The notes below the pieces were generated by a model. It searched no databases. It saw nothing but the letters and a program-made list of their open reading frames with translations, and was not told the origin of the DNA. Positions 37,101 to 47,919 of a stretch of DNA of 64,000 bases are shown in pieces; the first letter of the stretch is position 1; the number at the start of each line of letters is the position of its first letter. Source of the stretch: Scedosporium boydii (lineage: Eukaryota; Ascomycota; Sordariomycetes; Microascales; Microascaceae); NCBI GenBank assembly GCA_002221725.1, contig NJFT01000004.1:124001-188000 (forward strand), given 5' to 3'. The translations under genes were made by a program, and so were the position numbers.

Positions 37101-37392
37101 GGTGCCTCTTCAGTTGGAATTTACTTTGCTTGGACAGCACCTCTCTCTTAGGACATCTTCAATCCAATCGTCCAGCCTCTGAAAATATTCTAAACGAGGT
37201 TCTTTATATACTCGAGACTATATACCCAGAATCCACCGAGCCTGAGAACGGATCGCACCTCTGAAGCGTCCTATCCTACCTCCTCCAGCCTCTTCGAGGC
37301 TTTCCCCCGCCTCACCGACCATCAAGGACGAGCCATACACGGCCCCGAACCATCACGTCCCCTCGATTTGCATATAATATTTTTCATTCGCG
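31139..37392. other. Gene-poor stretch ending in a long leader
   Basis: No convincing coding exon in about 6 kb. TACTYCGTA motifs lie at 32276, 34672 and 36143. From about 36540 to 37392 the sequence becomes C/T rich with several short ATG-initiated frames. That suits the promoter and a long 5' leader, possibly with upstream ORFs, of the gene starting at 37393. Confidence 0.45.
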
Positions 37393-39129
37393 ATGGTCGC
37401 CGGAAGGGCTGCCTACATGGAGGATGTGGACGATAATGGTCACGTTCGGGAGGGCACCAGGGTTGCCGCCTCGGTGGCTGCCAGCCCCACCAAGGAAAGG
37501 GCAAATAGCAAGAAGACGAGACGCTCCGGCTCTACCTCGCCCGTCGGCTACGGTCACACAGACTCTGACGAGACAATATTATCGCCTCGGCGGAGGGACA
37601 GGGATTCGAGAACTAGGGTTAAAGAGAAGGAAAGGGAACGTGCTGAAAGGGAGCGAGAGAAGGATCGTGAGAGGGCGCACCAGCGGAGTTCGAGCAAGAA
37701 AAACGTATCTATCCGCCCCGCGCCCAAGACAACGAAGACCGCCCCCGTCGTCCACACCTACCCGAAGAAGACCCCCGAGTCTGAATACTATGGGGTTCAA
37801 GGATCCAGCTCCTCCGGTCAGCGATTCCGCTCCCACACGGCTTCGAACTACGCTGGTGGTGTCCCCATTACAGGTGGAACTGGTTCTCGTTCTATGAGCT
37901 ACCATGGTCCTAAGTCACACCCTCCCCCAGCGAACGCCAGCTTCTACGCCTCTCAATTCTCGACGTCGCCTTTTGCGCCAGCTCTCTCGGGGTACCCACC
38001 GCCACCAACAGCATACGGCTCCTCGTATGGATCCTCGTACGGTGGACATCCTCCTCCTAGCCTAGCCACCTCTCACTCTCCTCTGCCGCCCCCATCTCCT
38101 GTGGACAGCTACCTGGACGGCCACCACCATGAGCACCTAAAGCAACGGTTCCAACCTTCTCGGCCAGCGTCGGCAATCGGCATTCGGCAACCACGTCGAC
38201 CATCGTATTACGACGACCGCGATGACGAGGATGATGGGCCACATATTACGCGAAAGCCATCTGTTAAATCTGGCGGCAAGGACTTGCGAGAGATGCAAGA
38301 CCGTGCTGCGATGCCACCTCCACCACGGCCTAAGTCAACCCGGCCCACCGTTCTCCGGCCACCTCCCCCTCAAACACACAAGACCCGCGGGTACGACGAT
38401 GAATCGTTTAATGGCGAAGGCACCCTATATCGGGATATAGGGCGGGATATCCCCCGGGATATCGCCCGCCGATCAGGCGATTTTGGACCACCACCCCAAC
38501 CTCGCGCGAGGCGCATGTCTATGATCCCCGGCGATTCGTCCCTGCAACTTCAAGGCTCTCGCGAAGTCAGATCACGGCCGAATTCGATCTATGATGTTGA
38601 TGATCTCGATTACGAGTACGGCTTTACCGACGATAAAATTCAGGAGCAACTCATCAAAGCCGGTGCCTACCAGGACACGGTCGCTGGTGGGGTGACGACT
38701 CAGGCTCTTACCAAGGATGCTCTGCAGAAGGCAACGAGACGCAGTCAAGGGGGTAGCAGCCGGTCGACTCGTAGTAGTAGCAGCCACGACGAGAGCGAGT
38801 GGCGGCACTCTGCTACGACGCGCACCACACGGTCCATCGCTGGAGATGAAGATGTCACCATCAGAGTCAAGGGGCATGCTGTAGTGGAGGTCTCGGGTAC
38901 CAAGATTGAGTGTCAAGATGGCAGCGCTATCAGCATATCCTCGCGACCGGCGCAGCAAGTTCGTTTGGTGGATAGTGACAAGGGAAGCATTGTTTACGAT
39001 GACCGGAAGACTCGCGTTGAAAGGCTTCCCCACCGCAGCAGAGCTCTGAGCCAGGCTGCATATCAGCGAAACCACCCTGTTTATGAATCTGCATACGATG
39101 CAGAATACGAGCGCTATTGGCGAGGTTGA
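37393..39129 (+). CDS. Conserved fungal disordered protein of unknown function
   Basis: This is a single exon of 578 aa. It is almost wholly low complexity: a Lys/Arg/Glu helix (KEKERERAEREREKDRERAH, about 75-95), a Ser/Tyr/Pro/Gly-rich centre with SSYGSSYGG repeats, proline runs, an RDIGRDIPRDIARR repeat and an Arg/Ser region. The only ordered-looking part is near the C-terminus: IQEQLIKAGAYQDTVAGG, ALTKDALQKATRRSQGGSS, then EDVTIRVKGHAVVEVSGTKI, a beta-rich segment. I recall this tail as conserved among Pezizomycotina hypothetical proteins, without a known role. There are no membrane segments. The composition suggests an RNA- or scaffold-binding protein, which is inference only. Confidence 0.8.
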   Translation: MVAGRAAYMEDVDDNGHVREGTRVAASVAASPTKERANSKKTRRSGSTSPVGYGHTDSDETILSPRRRDRDSRTRVKEKERERAEREREKDRERAHQRSSSKKNVSIRPAPKTTKTAPVVHTYPKKTPESEYYGVQGSSSSGQRFRSHTASNYAGGVPITGGTGSRSMSYHGPKSHPPPANASFYASQFSTSPFAPALSGYPPPPTAYGSSYGSSYGGHPPPSLATSHSPLPPPSPVDSYLDGHHHEHLKQRFQPSRPASAIGIRQPRRPSYYDDRDDEDDGPHITRKPSVKSGGKDLREMQDRAAMPPPPRPKSTRPTVLRPPPPQTHKTRGYDDESFNGEGTLYRDIGRDIPRDIARRSGDFGPPPQPRARRMSMIPGDSSLQLQGSREVRSRPNSIYDVDDLDYEYGFTDDKIQEQLIKAGAYQDTVAGGVTTQALTKDALQKATRRSQGGSSRSTRSSSSHDESEWRHSATTRTTRSIAGDEDVTIRVKGHAVVEVSGTKIECQDGSAISISSRPAQQVRLVDSDKGSIVYDDRKTRVERLPHRSRALSQAAYQRNHPVYESAYDAEYERYWRG

Positions 39130-41409
39130 TGCGATGACGAATGACTGTAATGACCTCTTTTCCCTTCTTCCATTTTTCCCAATCTCTCTCACACCGTCCC
39201 TTTCCTTCTCCCCTCTCCGTTTCTGCGTTCCCGGGATTTTATGGCTTCCCCGCCTAATCTTTTTCTTCTCAACTGAGCGCCTGCTTCTGACTGAACCTAT
39301 TTGTTTCTCTTCTTTCTTAATTTCTTTGGAACTATTTTCAACTAGTTTTACACTCTGTCATGAGCGATGTCACGGAAGCAAGCAAGCGAAATGTATTTGA
39401 AATGGCATGAGGCCAGGGAACTACACAATTGGAACCCCCGAGGTCAAAAAACACACGAGGACGGGCGGGCGGGCGGTTCATTTCATTTCTTTTTCAAATT
39501 TTTGTTTTGTTCTCATCTGTTTTTTTTTTTTTTCTTTTTTTGGTCTGGCTGTTGTATCCTCCGTCTTTCTAACCATGTATCCCTTGTGTGATTACTTGGA
39601 GGTCTTGACATCTTTCATTGTTCTGAGAGCAGAAAATCGTTGATACCCCAAAACAACAGCATTGGGAAAAGCAGAGATGGCTAGTCTTGGCTTTCGGCTT
39701 TTAAACAACCTTTACCCCTTTCTATTGTCACCTGTTTCTCTTTTCTTCTTTCCTCTCTCACAAATCTCGAATGGGCGGCCCTTCTCAGATGTCAGGATGG
39801 GCTTCGACCTTGACTGCGCCTGTTGTCTTGTTTACAGCCACATCCGACCCAATGTTTACATAAATAAGTTTGCCGTTCTATCTTTACTGGTGTCGGTGCC
39901 CTGTTTGATTTTTCTCTATCTCCTCTTTTCCTTATTTTTCTCATCATTCCAAGACTGTTTAAAAGATATATCAGAGAGCACATATGGCTTTGCAATGATG
40001 CAGTTATGGGACGGGAACAAAGGCTGGATGTGGAACAATCTTCATATGAATTGATGTTTCTATACCCAGATAATCTATCTGCGTTTACATGGATTTCACC
40101 CCGGATGCAACGGGTGACGGGGTGAGAATCCGTTTTTGCGAAGGGATGGCAGGGAGGTGGCATTGTGCAGGGAGGGGGTTTGTAGAGCATTTACGGCGAC
40201 CTGACGACGGACTTTGTTAAGTGGGCAGAGAGAGGTCCCAAAAGGCACGAGAGACGTTTTCTTTTCTTGCCGGAAGGCAGGAGAAGGATTTTCTGTGCTG
40301 GGCTCCGTGGCAGTCTTAGATGCATGTTACATACATACCGACCTGAATACACATGTCCCTGTCATACCAGTGCATCTTTCCATCCCCTTGTCTCTCTCGC
40401 CTCTCTTGCTTCAAGTCTCGTATTTGTCCGGTATATTTGTGATTCGCTTACTTCATATTTGTTGTAGGGAAGATGGGGCTAGCATGCCGCAGTACAGCCT
40501 GCTTGTGAGTTTCCTAGCTACCTGCTGAACCGAACCTATTAATATTTTAAAAATATGAAGCCTCTGAAATGTCCCGGCGACTTTGATGGACTTAGGCCTG
40601 AGTAATAAATGATATCCTCATGCAATCCTGATGAGATGGGATCGTCGGGTTTGTGGATGTCGTTCGTCTTTAAAGCCGCAAGACGTGGAGGGGGCAACTT
40701 AGTTGCCGGGTCAGCCGCATGATATTTACTTACGACGTCATCGCGGGATTGGCTGCCACGGGGAGTTGGAGAGAGGAAATACAATTTACCTCGAGGAATG
40801 TTACTTCATAATTCTTCACGCTTTGCAGCAGCAAAACAACAATAATTTATGCAAGTATCCGCAAATAATTGCGAGCAACTTTGAGGATATCCATTGCAAG
40901 TGGAGATATTATACCAGTTATACACAGGTACTTGGTACTCATCGGCTCGTGTTGTGTGACGAAAAGAGGTTGGGCGGAGTGATGATAGGGTGTGAATCCT
41001 TGATCGCACCTTCCCTCCACCCCAGCCTCTGGTTTCTACAGGAACCGACAAAACATTAGGGATTCTTTTGCTGGTGAGACGCTGCTTGCCACGCAACACA
41101 CCAGATTACATCTTCCTCTCCAAAAACACTCCAATTTCAATCTCGTTCAATTTCCGTCGAGACACTGGGTGGGAAAAAAAAAAGACGCGACTGTTTCCTT
41201 GGTGCGTCAAACTCTCTTCAGCAAACGTACTGTTACCATCATCGCCTATTGTTTTCTTTTCTCTCCCTCACTGGCTTTGAGGCTTCGGCCTCATTCTCCA
41301 CGACATCCGAAAGTCAAACAGACTAAACTACAAACGCATCCCTCCTTCAGCCCTCAACGACGAAAACCTGATAAACACAAACCACACCCGAGGCGAGCCT
41401 ACCGCAACC
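39130..41409. other. Intergenic region
   Basis: T-rich 3' UTR-like sequence to about 39560 (with a 14-base T run near 39520), then unassigned sequence. The segment from about 41100 to 41409 is C/T/A-rich leader for the next gene. No supported gene. Confidence 0.45.
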
Positions 41410-42675
41410 ATGCCTCCCCCAGCTATAGGCCTCCTCGGCCCTCTCAAGGCCCGCGGGGTGCTCATGGCCCGAGAGCCCCAAACAGGCGGCGAAGACTACG
41501 AGCCCGGCGCGGGCGTGATCAACCCCCACAACATCAACAACACAGTCTTCTTCGTCTTCTTCGGCATCATCAGCGCGGCCTTCGTAGTCGCCGGCATCTG
41601 GTTCTTCTTCTGGGCCAAAAACGGCGGGTTCCAATTCAAGGAGGGCGACTGGGAAGAGTACAAATCCACCGTTCTGCGACGCCGCGGGCCTAACGGCACC
41701 ATCATCTCGGGGGCTACTGCGCCTACGGATCTCGGCGGCGGCAGCGTGTACAAGGACGTCGTGGACGAAGACGGCAGGACGGTGATTACGGAGAGCACGG
41801 GTCTGTCGGGGATCACGGCGGGTGTTAGTGACATTTCGGCGAGGGAGCGACGACGGGCTTTGAGGGAGAAGAAGATTAAACAGATGCAGGAGGAGCACCG
41901 GCAGCGCAAGAAGGAGAAGAAGGAGAAGAAGAAGGAGTCGAGACATGTGGATCAGGATGGCGTCGTCGTCGATGCAGAAGCTGAGAAGCAGGCTGAGGAC
42001 GAGCTGAGGAAGTATCGCCACGAACGCCCCGCGCGCGTGGGTGGGCTGAACAAGGAGAGCGAGGGCTCGCAGTGGGATGGGTCGACGAATCCCTCAGATA
42101 GTACCGTTTCGTCGAGTCTCATGAGCAACCGCCAGGCCACGCCTACCAATTCGCCGCAGAAGCCCACCGGAGGCATCAGGAAGGTTTACTCTACGGCTGA
42201 TCGGACGGCTGAGCGTGAGCGCGAAAGGGACAGGGAGAGGCTTCGGCTTGAGGCGAGGAGGCTCCAGGATCGCGGACGGCAAGCGCTCATGGAGCGGGAG
42301 CCGAGTACGCATAGGAGCGGTAGGAGGGATTTCAGCTATCAGCGGGCGGCGGAGAGTGAGATTGCGGAGTCGGCCGTGACGAGGAGCAGTCGGAGGAGTG
42401 AGCGGACGGAGAGGACGGAGCGCAGCGAGAGGAGCGAGAGAACCGAGAGGACTGAGAGAAGTGAAAGGACCGAGAGGACCGAGAGAACCATGCCTGGAAG
42501 CTGGACGGCGAGCGAGGTTGATAGCGATCTGGGTACCAAGAGCTATCATCATCCGATTCCGGAGCTGAGGAGTCAGGCGAGCTCTGCACCGCGCAGGCAT
42601 CAGTCGAGTGATAGGAATAGGCGATCGAGGAGTGGATACCGACGGGCGAGGAACGAGGACTACACCGAGGAGTGA
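41410..42675 (+). CDS. Single-pass membrane protein with long charged tail, unknown function
   Basis: This is a single exon of 421 aa starting in a good context (CAACCATGCC). One strong transmembrane helix occupies about residues 45-68 (VFFVFFGIISAAFVVAGIWF) with an Asn-rich segment before it and basic residues soon after, so the C-terminus is probably cytosolic. The tail begins with FKEGDWEEYKSTVLRRRGPN, which looks conserved, then a very charged coiled region (ERRRALREKKIKQMQEEHRQ followed by KEKKEKKK). It continues through Arg/Glu-rich helices and ten copies of (S/T)ER at 330-360. I do not recognise a named family; similar fungal proteins are called hypothetical. There is no signal peptide. 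Confidence 0.8.
   Translation: MPPPAIGLLGPLKARGVLMAREPQTGGEDYEPGAGVINPHNINNTVFFVFFGIISAAFVVAGIWFFFWAKNGGFQFKEGDWEEYKSTVLRRRGPNGTIISGATAPTDLGGGSVYKDVVDEDGRTVITESTGLSGITAGVSDISARERRRALREKKIKQMQEEHRQRKKEKKEKKKESRHVDQDGVVVDAEAEKQAEDELRKYRHERPARVGGLNKESEGSQWDGSTNPSDSTVSSSLMSNRQATPTNSPQKPTGGIRKVYSTADRTAERERERDRERLRLEARRLQDRGRQALMEREPSTHRSGRRDFSYQRAAESEIAESAVTRSSRRSERTERTERSERSERTERTERSERTERTERTMPGSWTASEVDSDLGTKSYHHPIPELRSQASSAPRRHQSSDRNRRSRSGYRRARNEDYTEE
42400..42490 (+). repeat. Coding nonamer/trinucleotide-codon repeat encoding (S/T)-E-R
   Basis: Consecutive AGCGAGAGG/ACCGAGAGG-type units encode alternating SER and TER in the membrane-protein gene. Codon choices vary between units. Confidence 0.8.
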
Positions 42676-43544
42676 TGCTAAACTGGTGAGGTTTAACTAA
42701 CCATTGTGTCTCGTTTGTTGGATTCTCATGACCAACCGCCTCTAACTGGAGGGAGCAAATGATCAAGATATTGACGGAATTTCAGGGTGGCAGAATGAAA
42801 AGAAGGAACTCATGGTATTCCTGGGTGCCGGGCTATGGTTATGGCCTTGTTTCGATTTGGCGTTGTTTTATTATTTTCATCGTTTTTTCTCTTTCTCTTT
42901 TTTTCATTTGAACTTCGGCCTTGTTATTGTCATGTTGGTTTCAACGGGTATGATGAGATGTGCCCTTCGGCATCATGTATGTAGATAGACACACCTCTCG
43001 GTTAGGGATTAGGAAATGAATTGCATTGCATTGACCATTTGATATACAAGTGTTTCCTAGCTGAATAGCTCTCATTTCTTCAAAAGGTCTCGACCAGAAC
43101 ACTCAATCCACACGTAGCTGAGGATGCCAATGTGTCTCGTGTCCGTAGGTAAGGTATATGTTTCGATCTGTGAGCCACAAGGCCCTCATGCCTCTCGATC
43201 ACATATTACAATCCCCGCCCAGGCTATCTGCACATGTTTTCTCTTCCATAGCGAGGCCGAACCAAGTCGACTTAAAATTAGAATGCACCTATAGTTTCCC
43301 AAACCTTTAAGTCAAGAATGCCAGAAGCCATAGGTGCCCATGGATCATCACCGTACCTATTTTGATATCGACATCAGGTTCTCGAGGCTCCAGAGGCCCT
43401 CGATAATGCCATCATATACCCCGTTCGCAAGGCTACCATATTCTCTACGTTGTACGTATGGCCCCGGACCAGGAACCACGAGGCCAAGCGGTCTCTCGGA
43501 TGCCGCCCGCACCTTCCTCGACAAACTCGGCCCCAGCCATATGC
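42676..43544. other. Intergenic region upstream of ncRNA-like element B
   Basis: 3' UTR of the preceding gene (T-rich near 42865-42920) followed by unassigned sequence. No gene seen. Confidence 0.45.
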
Positions 43545-43550
43545 TTTATA
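43545..43550 (+). promoter_or_regulatory. TATA-like box of ncRNA copy B
   Basis: TTTATA located 16 bases before the conserved 24-base block, the same spacing as in copy A although the bases between differ. Confidence 0.4.
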
Positions 43551-43566
43551 TATGAGTCCAAGGCAA

Positions 43567-43723
43567 GAACTTCTAACCGAGCAGCTCAAGTAGTGGTGAC
43601 ACTACGACCAGTGGCCAAGTGGTCAATTGGAGCGCTCAGGAGGTTAGAAAATTGCAAATTTTCGTAGCTCGCGGACAAGCAACCGGGATTCGATCCTGGA
43701 AACGCGCCGCGAGCGAGCTTTTT
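43567..43723 (+). ncRNA. Structured RNA-like element, copy B (probable Pol III transcript or SINE)
   Basis: This about 157-base unit is homologous to copy A. TTCTAACC (43571-43578) pairs with GGTTAGAA (43642-43649), extended by GAGC (43579-43582) with GCTC (43634-43637). Inside are GTAGTG/CACTAC (43590-43605) and GACCA/TGGTC (43606-43624). GAAAATT/AATTTTC (43647-43663) follows, then GCTCGCGG (43667-43674) with CCGCGAGC (43707-43714) closing a stem capped by GGAT-TCG-ATCC (43686-43696). The first three bases of the AT hairpin overlap the end of the long helix, so one of the two is shorter. The A-box-like TGGCCAAGTGG is at 43612-43622 and a degenerate B box GATTCGATCC at 43687-43696. The end is CTTTTT, then a pyrimidine-rich stretch. 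Confidence 0.5.
43719..43723 (+). terminator. T5 run ending ncRNA copy B
   Basis: Five Ts right after the closing stem, with a second T6 run three bases later. This is consistent with Pol III termination. Confidence 0.4.
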
Positions 43724-46170
43724 GGATTTTTTCCCCCCTTTCTTTTTTTTTCCTTTCTTTTTTCTTTTTTTTTTTTCCCTCAAAACTCGATCATCCACAT
43801 GAGATGCTGATACAGAGCAATCGATCGCTCCAGATCCGATATCTCTAGTTCTCTCTCAGTAGCCTGGAGGGAGGCTTCAGTCCTTTGTTCTGTTCGGCTG
43901 GGGATTATCCTGACATTTCCAGCCATGGACTGCTTGGAGGATGAGATTGGGAGCGAAGCTGGAGACCGGTTTGGAGTCTACTGGCATTTGTGTCCTGAGG
44001 AATAGACGAGCGCTATGTGTAGAAGGACTGAGAGGCTCTGCATCGAGAGGTGGTACTCCGTATGTATTATTAGCAGAAAGTCGGTTGCCCTTCAGACTTC
44101 ACATCTCACATCGGATGAAAACTTCAATAGAGCTGCATAAAATTGTCACATGATATTGATACCTGAGGTGGAAGAAGCCTCTTGGGGTTGACGGAATGCA
44201 GGTTTGGATCAATTGGCATGAAGGGCATTGATGACGGAGTGAGAGTCTCGTCAGACAACGCTACTCGCTCGCTCCCGCATGACGATTGATACGTCGCAAT
44301 GCAAGATGAAAAATACGGCACAGCTAATGCAGACAAACACCAAGGTTATTGGAACGTCCGCTGGCGGAGCGGAGGAGCTGCAGGAGTTTGGAGTCTCGAA
44401 CTCTGGCAGAGTCCGGCCTGATCCGACAGTTGCTGTCTTGTCCTGAAGCACAGACTCGTACATCTAACACTCGTTGGAACTGTTTGGTTCGACGTCAACC
44501 AACGCATTTTAATGAAAAGGGAGATGGCGCGTGTTTCTGTAGGCGCCCCTCCTCGCTCCGCCTGGCTGGGGCTGGGCTCGATCCTTTGAATCCTGTGCTG
44601 GCAACTAACACCTAACACTGAAGCTGACCTCGTTGCCCTAGACCCGTCGGGTCGCAGTGGACAGAGACCCAACTCCATAGCTCCAAACACACGATCGCCC
44701 TGGGGCCTGTAGAACCTGCAGCGATTCTCCATGACGGGGATGTTATGCGTACGGGGCCAGCTTCGATTGGAAAAGAGTCGTCTGTGTTTTCTTTTTTTCC
44801 TTCCCTGAAGCCTGCAGCCGGCGAGGCCTGTCCATGACTCCATTGATGGACGAAGTGCTTACGAAGTATCAATCCATAATTACACAATTGCTGTCAGCGA
44901 CTGAATGGAAAACTAGATCAGGCGGCCATGTTCCGTTGTGTGAAGGAGTTCGGACAGGTAACCGTGACAAGCACTGTTCTTGTGCTCTGGTTTCCAAGGT
45001 CAAGCCCCAGTGCCAAGTTTAAGTCACTGATACCTCTGATTTTACGCCACTTGATAAGATAACAGCGAAAAATTGCTAGTAATTACTAACAGCATGAGGT
45101 GATCATTGGCGTACCCTAGGTTTCCAGTTCTCGGACATCTCCTTCGACCAAATCAGGCCAGTAAAAAGTACTTCGTACCTCCCACCCCATTGCATATCCT
45201 GTGACTTTAAAAGTACAAGGTACTCCAAATTTGTTGCCCCGCTCTTCCCGCAAGGGCGATCTGGAAGGAGCACCCCAGCGTAACCAATTGTTCCCAGAAC
45301 AGCAACAAGTAACAGGAACCCAACCAACCAAGCCACTGCAGCAGTGCCAAATCTGTGCCAGCCCTGCCTCGTGCTCTGGTGTCTGTCTCTGTTTCTCCCG
45401 ACTGAGTCTGAGACTGTCGTCAGCATACGCATACCGGACGGAGAAAGCATGATGGGCAACCCATCATCCCTCACCCGACCCCAACGACCCCAACTCTAAA
45501 TCCCATTCATCAATCCCCATTTTTCTCTTCGTCAAACCACCCTTCTATTTCGACGCTGTGACGATCGCCCCTATTTCCCTTTGTTTCCGATATTTTTGTT
45601 TTCGTCATTTTCCCTCATTTTGTGCCTCTCGAGTTCCCTCGTCATTTTCCCATCGAAGCCCCCTTCTCGCTTGGTCGACCCACCACTCCAGCCTCGAGAC
45701 GATCACAAGTCAGTTCACCCCGAACGAAACGAGGGGCGACTCTTGGAACGATTCGCCTAACGTCCTAGCCACGGGCTTTGGCCGTCTCAATAGAAAGGGC
45801 GCGGTGTGCCCATGAATACCAATTTCCATTTGTATCCCCGCCTTCATTCTGTGTCGGAATCTCGAAACATCGAAAGCCGAAACCGATCCAGCACCGAGTT
45901 TCCGTACCTGTCTTATCTTCGGCCTTGGATTGCCTCGTGATAACATCTGCTCACACCTTCGCGACTGGAAGTTCCAAGAGCTGTTCTCTATCCTACCCGC
46001 ATTCCATATCAACTCAAAATCGACGTTTTCCCGAATGATTTACCTGTAGCGACGACATCCTCGCTGCTACCTTTTTCTTCGCCCCCCTCTTCCCCCCCTG
46101 CGGACCCGATATCCGCATTCCGAAGTCGAGCCAAAAACCCACACATATCAGCGCAGAAGGAGCGATCACA
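43724..46170. other. Intergenic region and leader of the SPRY gene
   Basis: T-rich immediately after ncRNA B, then unassigned sequence with TACTYCGTA copies at 44054, 44860 (reverse) and 45169. From about 45480 to 46170 the sequence is pyrimidine-rich leader. Short open frames lack motifs. Confidence 0.45.
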
Positions 46171-47919
46171 ATGGGTTCTTCATCATCCGACACCGTCGGT
46201 GTCATCATCGTCGGTCTACTATCGGCTTTCGCCTCCGCTATCCTTATCGCCCTGGCCTTCGTTGCTCTCTACCTTTACAGGTACCCGTCGCGCTCGGGGT
46301 GGCTAGACTTCCTCGGCAGGCCGGGAGAATTTGACGATGAGCAGGCCTTCTTAAGGGAGGAGGCTGATGCCTTGGAGACGATGGATGATATGCAAAGGAC
46401 CGAATATCTAAGAGCGAAAGGTTCGTTTGACTCCAGCGCCTCCCTCCCCGCGCCGTCCAACCATCATACGATGCACTTGTCGCCTTGGCCTTGGAGGTGT
46501 CGTTAGACTAACTTTATTTATTTTTGCCAGCCTTTATCAATGCGAACCCTCCCGAATCAGCCCAGACCGACATCTCGCTCTCTCAATACCTCGCGATACA
46601 GGAAAAGGGCGTCTCGGCCTGGGAGTTTGAGCCCGAGCTCGAGATTGCCAACTGCTTCGTCGAGGCCCGCACCGAGATAGAGTTCTTCGATTCGGAGTGT
46701 ACGGTCATGTGCAACCTCCCCGTTCCTAAGCAAAACGACGTGTACTATTGGGAGGCCAAGATTTACGACAAACCGGACAATACCCTACTCAGCATTGGAA
46801 TGGCCACGAAGCCATATCCCCTCTTTAGGCTTCCAGGTACGTTTTTCAGCTGCCTAATCCCCACAACCCCCCCTGACTTCCATGCGCTCCGTCGCATATG
46901 CCGCCATCCCCACCAACATTTGTTGTACTAACGCAAGCTTGATAGGCTACCACAAGTGTTCTGCTGCCTACCTCTCCAGCGGTGTCCGTCGATTCAACCA
47001 ACCCTTCAATCCTACAGCCTATGGCCCCGAAATCGTTCAAGGTGATGTCGTAGGTGTCGGCTACCGTCCCCGCACTGGAACGATATTCTTCACCCGTAAC
47101 GGCAAGAAGCTAGATGACGTGGCACATGGCCTCAAAACCCAAAATTTCTTCCCTGCAGTGGGAGCCAATGGTCCGGCTATCGTGCATGTGAATCTCGGCC
47201 AGTCCGGCTTTGTCTTCATTGAAGCCAACGTCAAGAAGTGGGGTCTTGCTCCTGTCACCGGCAGCCTCGCGCCTCCCCCTCCCTACGGCTCGGAGCAGGG
47301 TAGCATTCTCCTCGAGTCAGGGTCCAAGGACGGAAATTACAGCCCGGCCCCTGCGCGGTACCAGAGAGCCCATGCTAATACCCATTCGGGCGTCCACCCG
47401 TACCGTGTCACCGCCGGCCATGTCCTCGGCTCGCAGCATGGGAGGTCCAGGAGTGGCACCTTCCGTGTCCTACCTCCCACGAGTCCCGGCCCCGCCCGGA
47501 GCCCTACCGATATTTCCCTCGCACAATTAGTACCTACTGAAGAGGCTGGTGAGCCGAGCGGAGACGTTACGACGCACGCGGCTCCTGGCACTCGGGCCGA
47601 CGACGAGACCGTAGGTCTTGGCCTGCAAGATGCGCTCAACCCGCCCCCGGACTACACCAGCCCCGAGAACTCCATATCCGGCAGCCGTCGCAGCAGCCTC
47701 GACAGCGAGAACACGCCCTTAATACAGATTATCAACAGGAGCCGGCAGAGCTCCCTAGCAACCTCGGGGGCTGCTAGTTCAGGGCGCCGTGCCTCGTCGG
47801 TACGGGGTCCCCAGCCACCGATTCCCAGTTACAGTGACGCCATGAGAGATAGCCCGGCGCCAGAAACCCCCAGCGTGCAAAGGAGTTCAAGCCCGTCTTC
47901 GAGCGAGCAGTCCGCGTGA
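46171..47919 (+). CDS. Endosomal SPRY-domain Rsp5 adaptor, EAR1/SSH4-like
   Basis: There are three exons (46171-46420, 46531-46836, 46946-47919), 509 aa. Both introns have TAC-containing or CTAAC branch sites and CAG/TAG ends and keep the frame (LRAK|AFINANPPES; LFRLP|GYHKCSAAYL). Residues 9-36 form one membrane anchor, followed by WLDFLGRPGEFDDEQAF. The SPRY domain runs about 115-280 (FFDSECTVMCNLPV, YYWEAKIYDKPDNTLLSIGM, GDVVGVGYRPRTGTIFFTRNG, GFVFIEANVKKWG). Two PPxY motifs, PPPY at about 296 and PPDY at about 419, are the expected binding sites for the Rsp5/Nedd4 WW domains. By family it recruits the ubiquitin ligase to cargo for multivesicular-body sorting. The C-terminus is disordered. 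Which of EAR1 or SSH4 is closer cannot be told here. Confidence 0.87.

Noticed and set aside
43606..43714. tRNA gene call from A-box and B-box-like motifs
   Set aside because: No seven-base acceptor stem pairs the ends, the T-loop is offset from the standard pattern, and the distances do not fit a cloverleaf.
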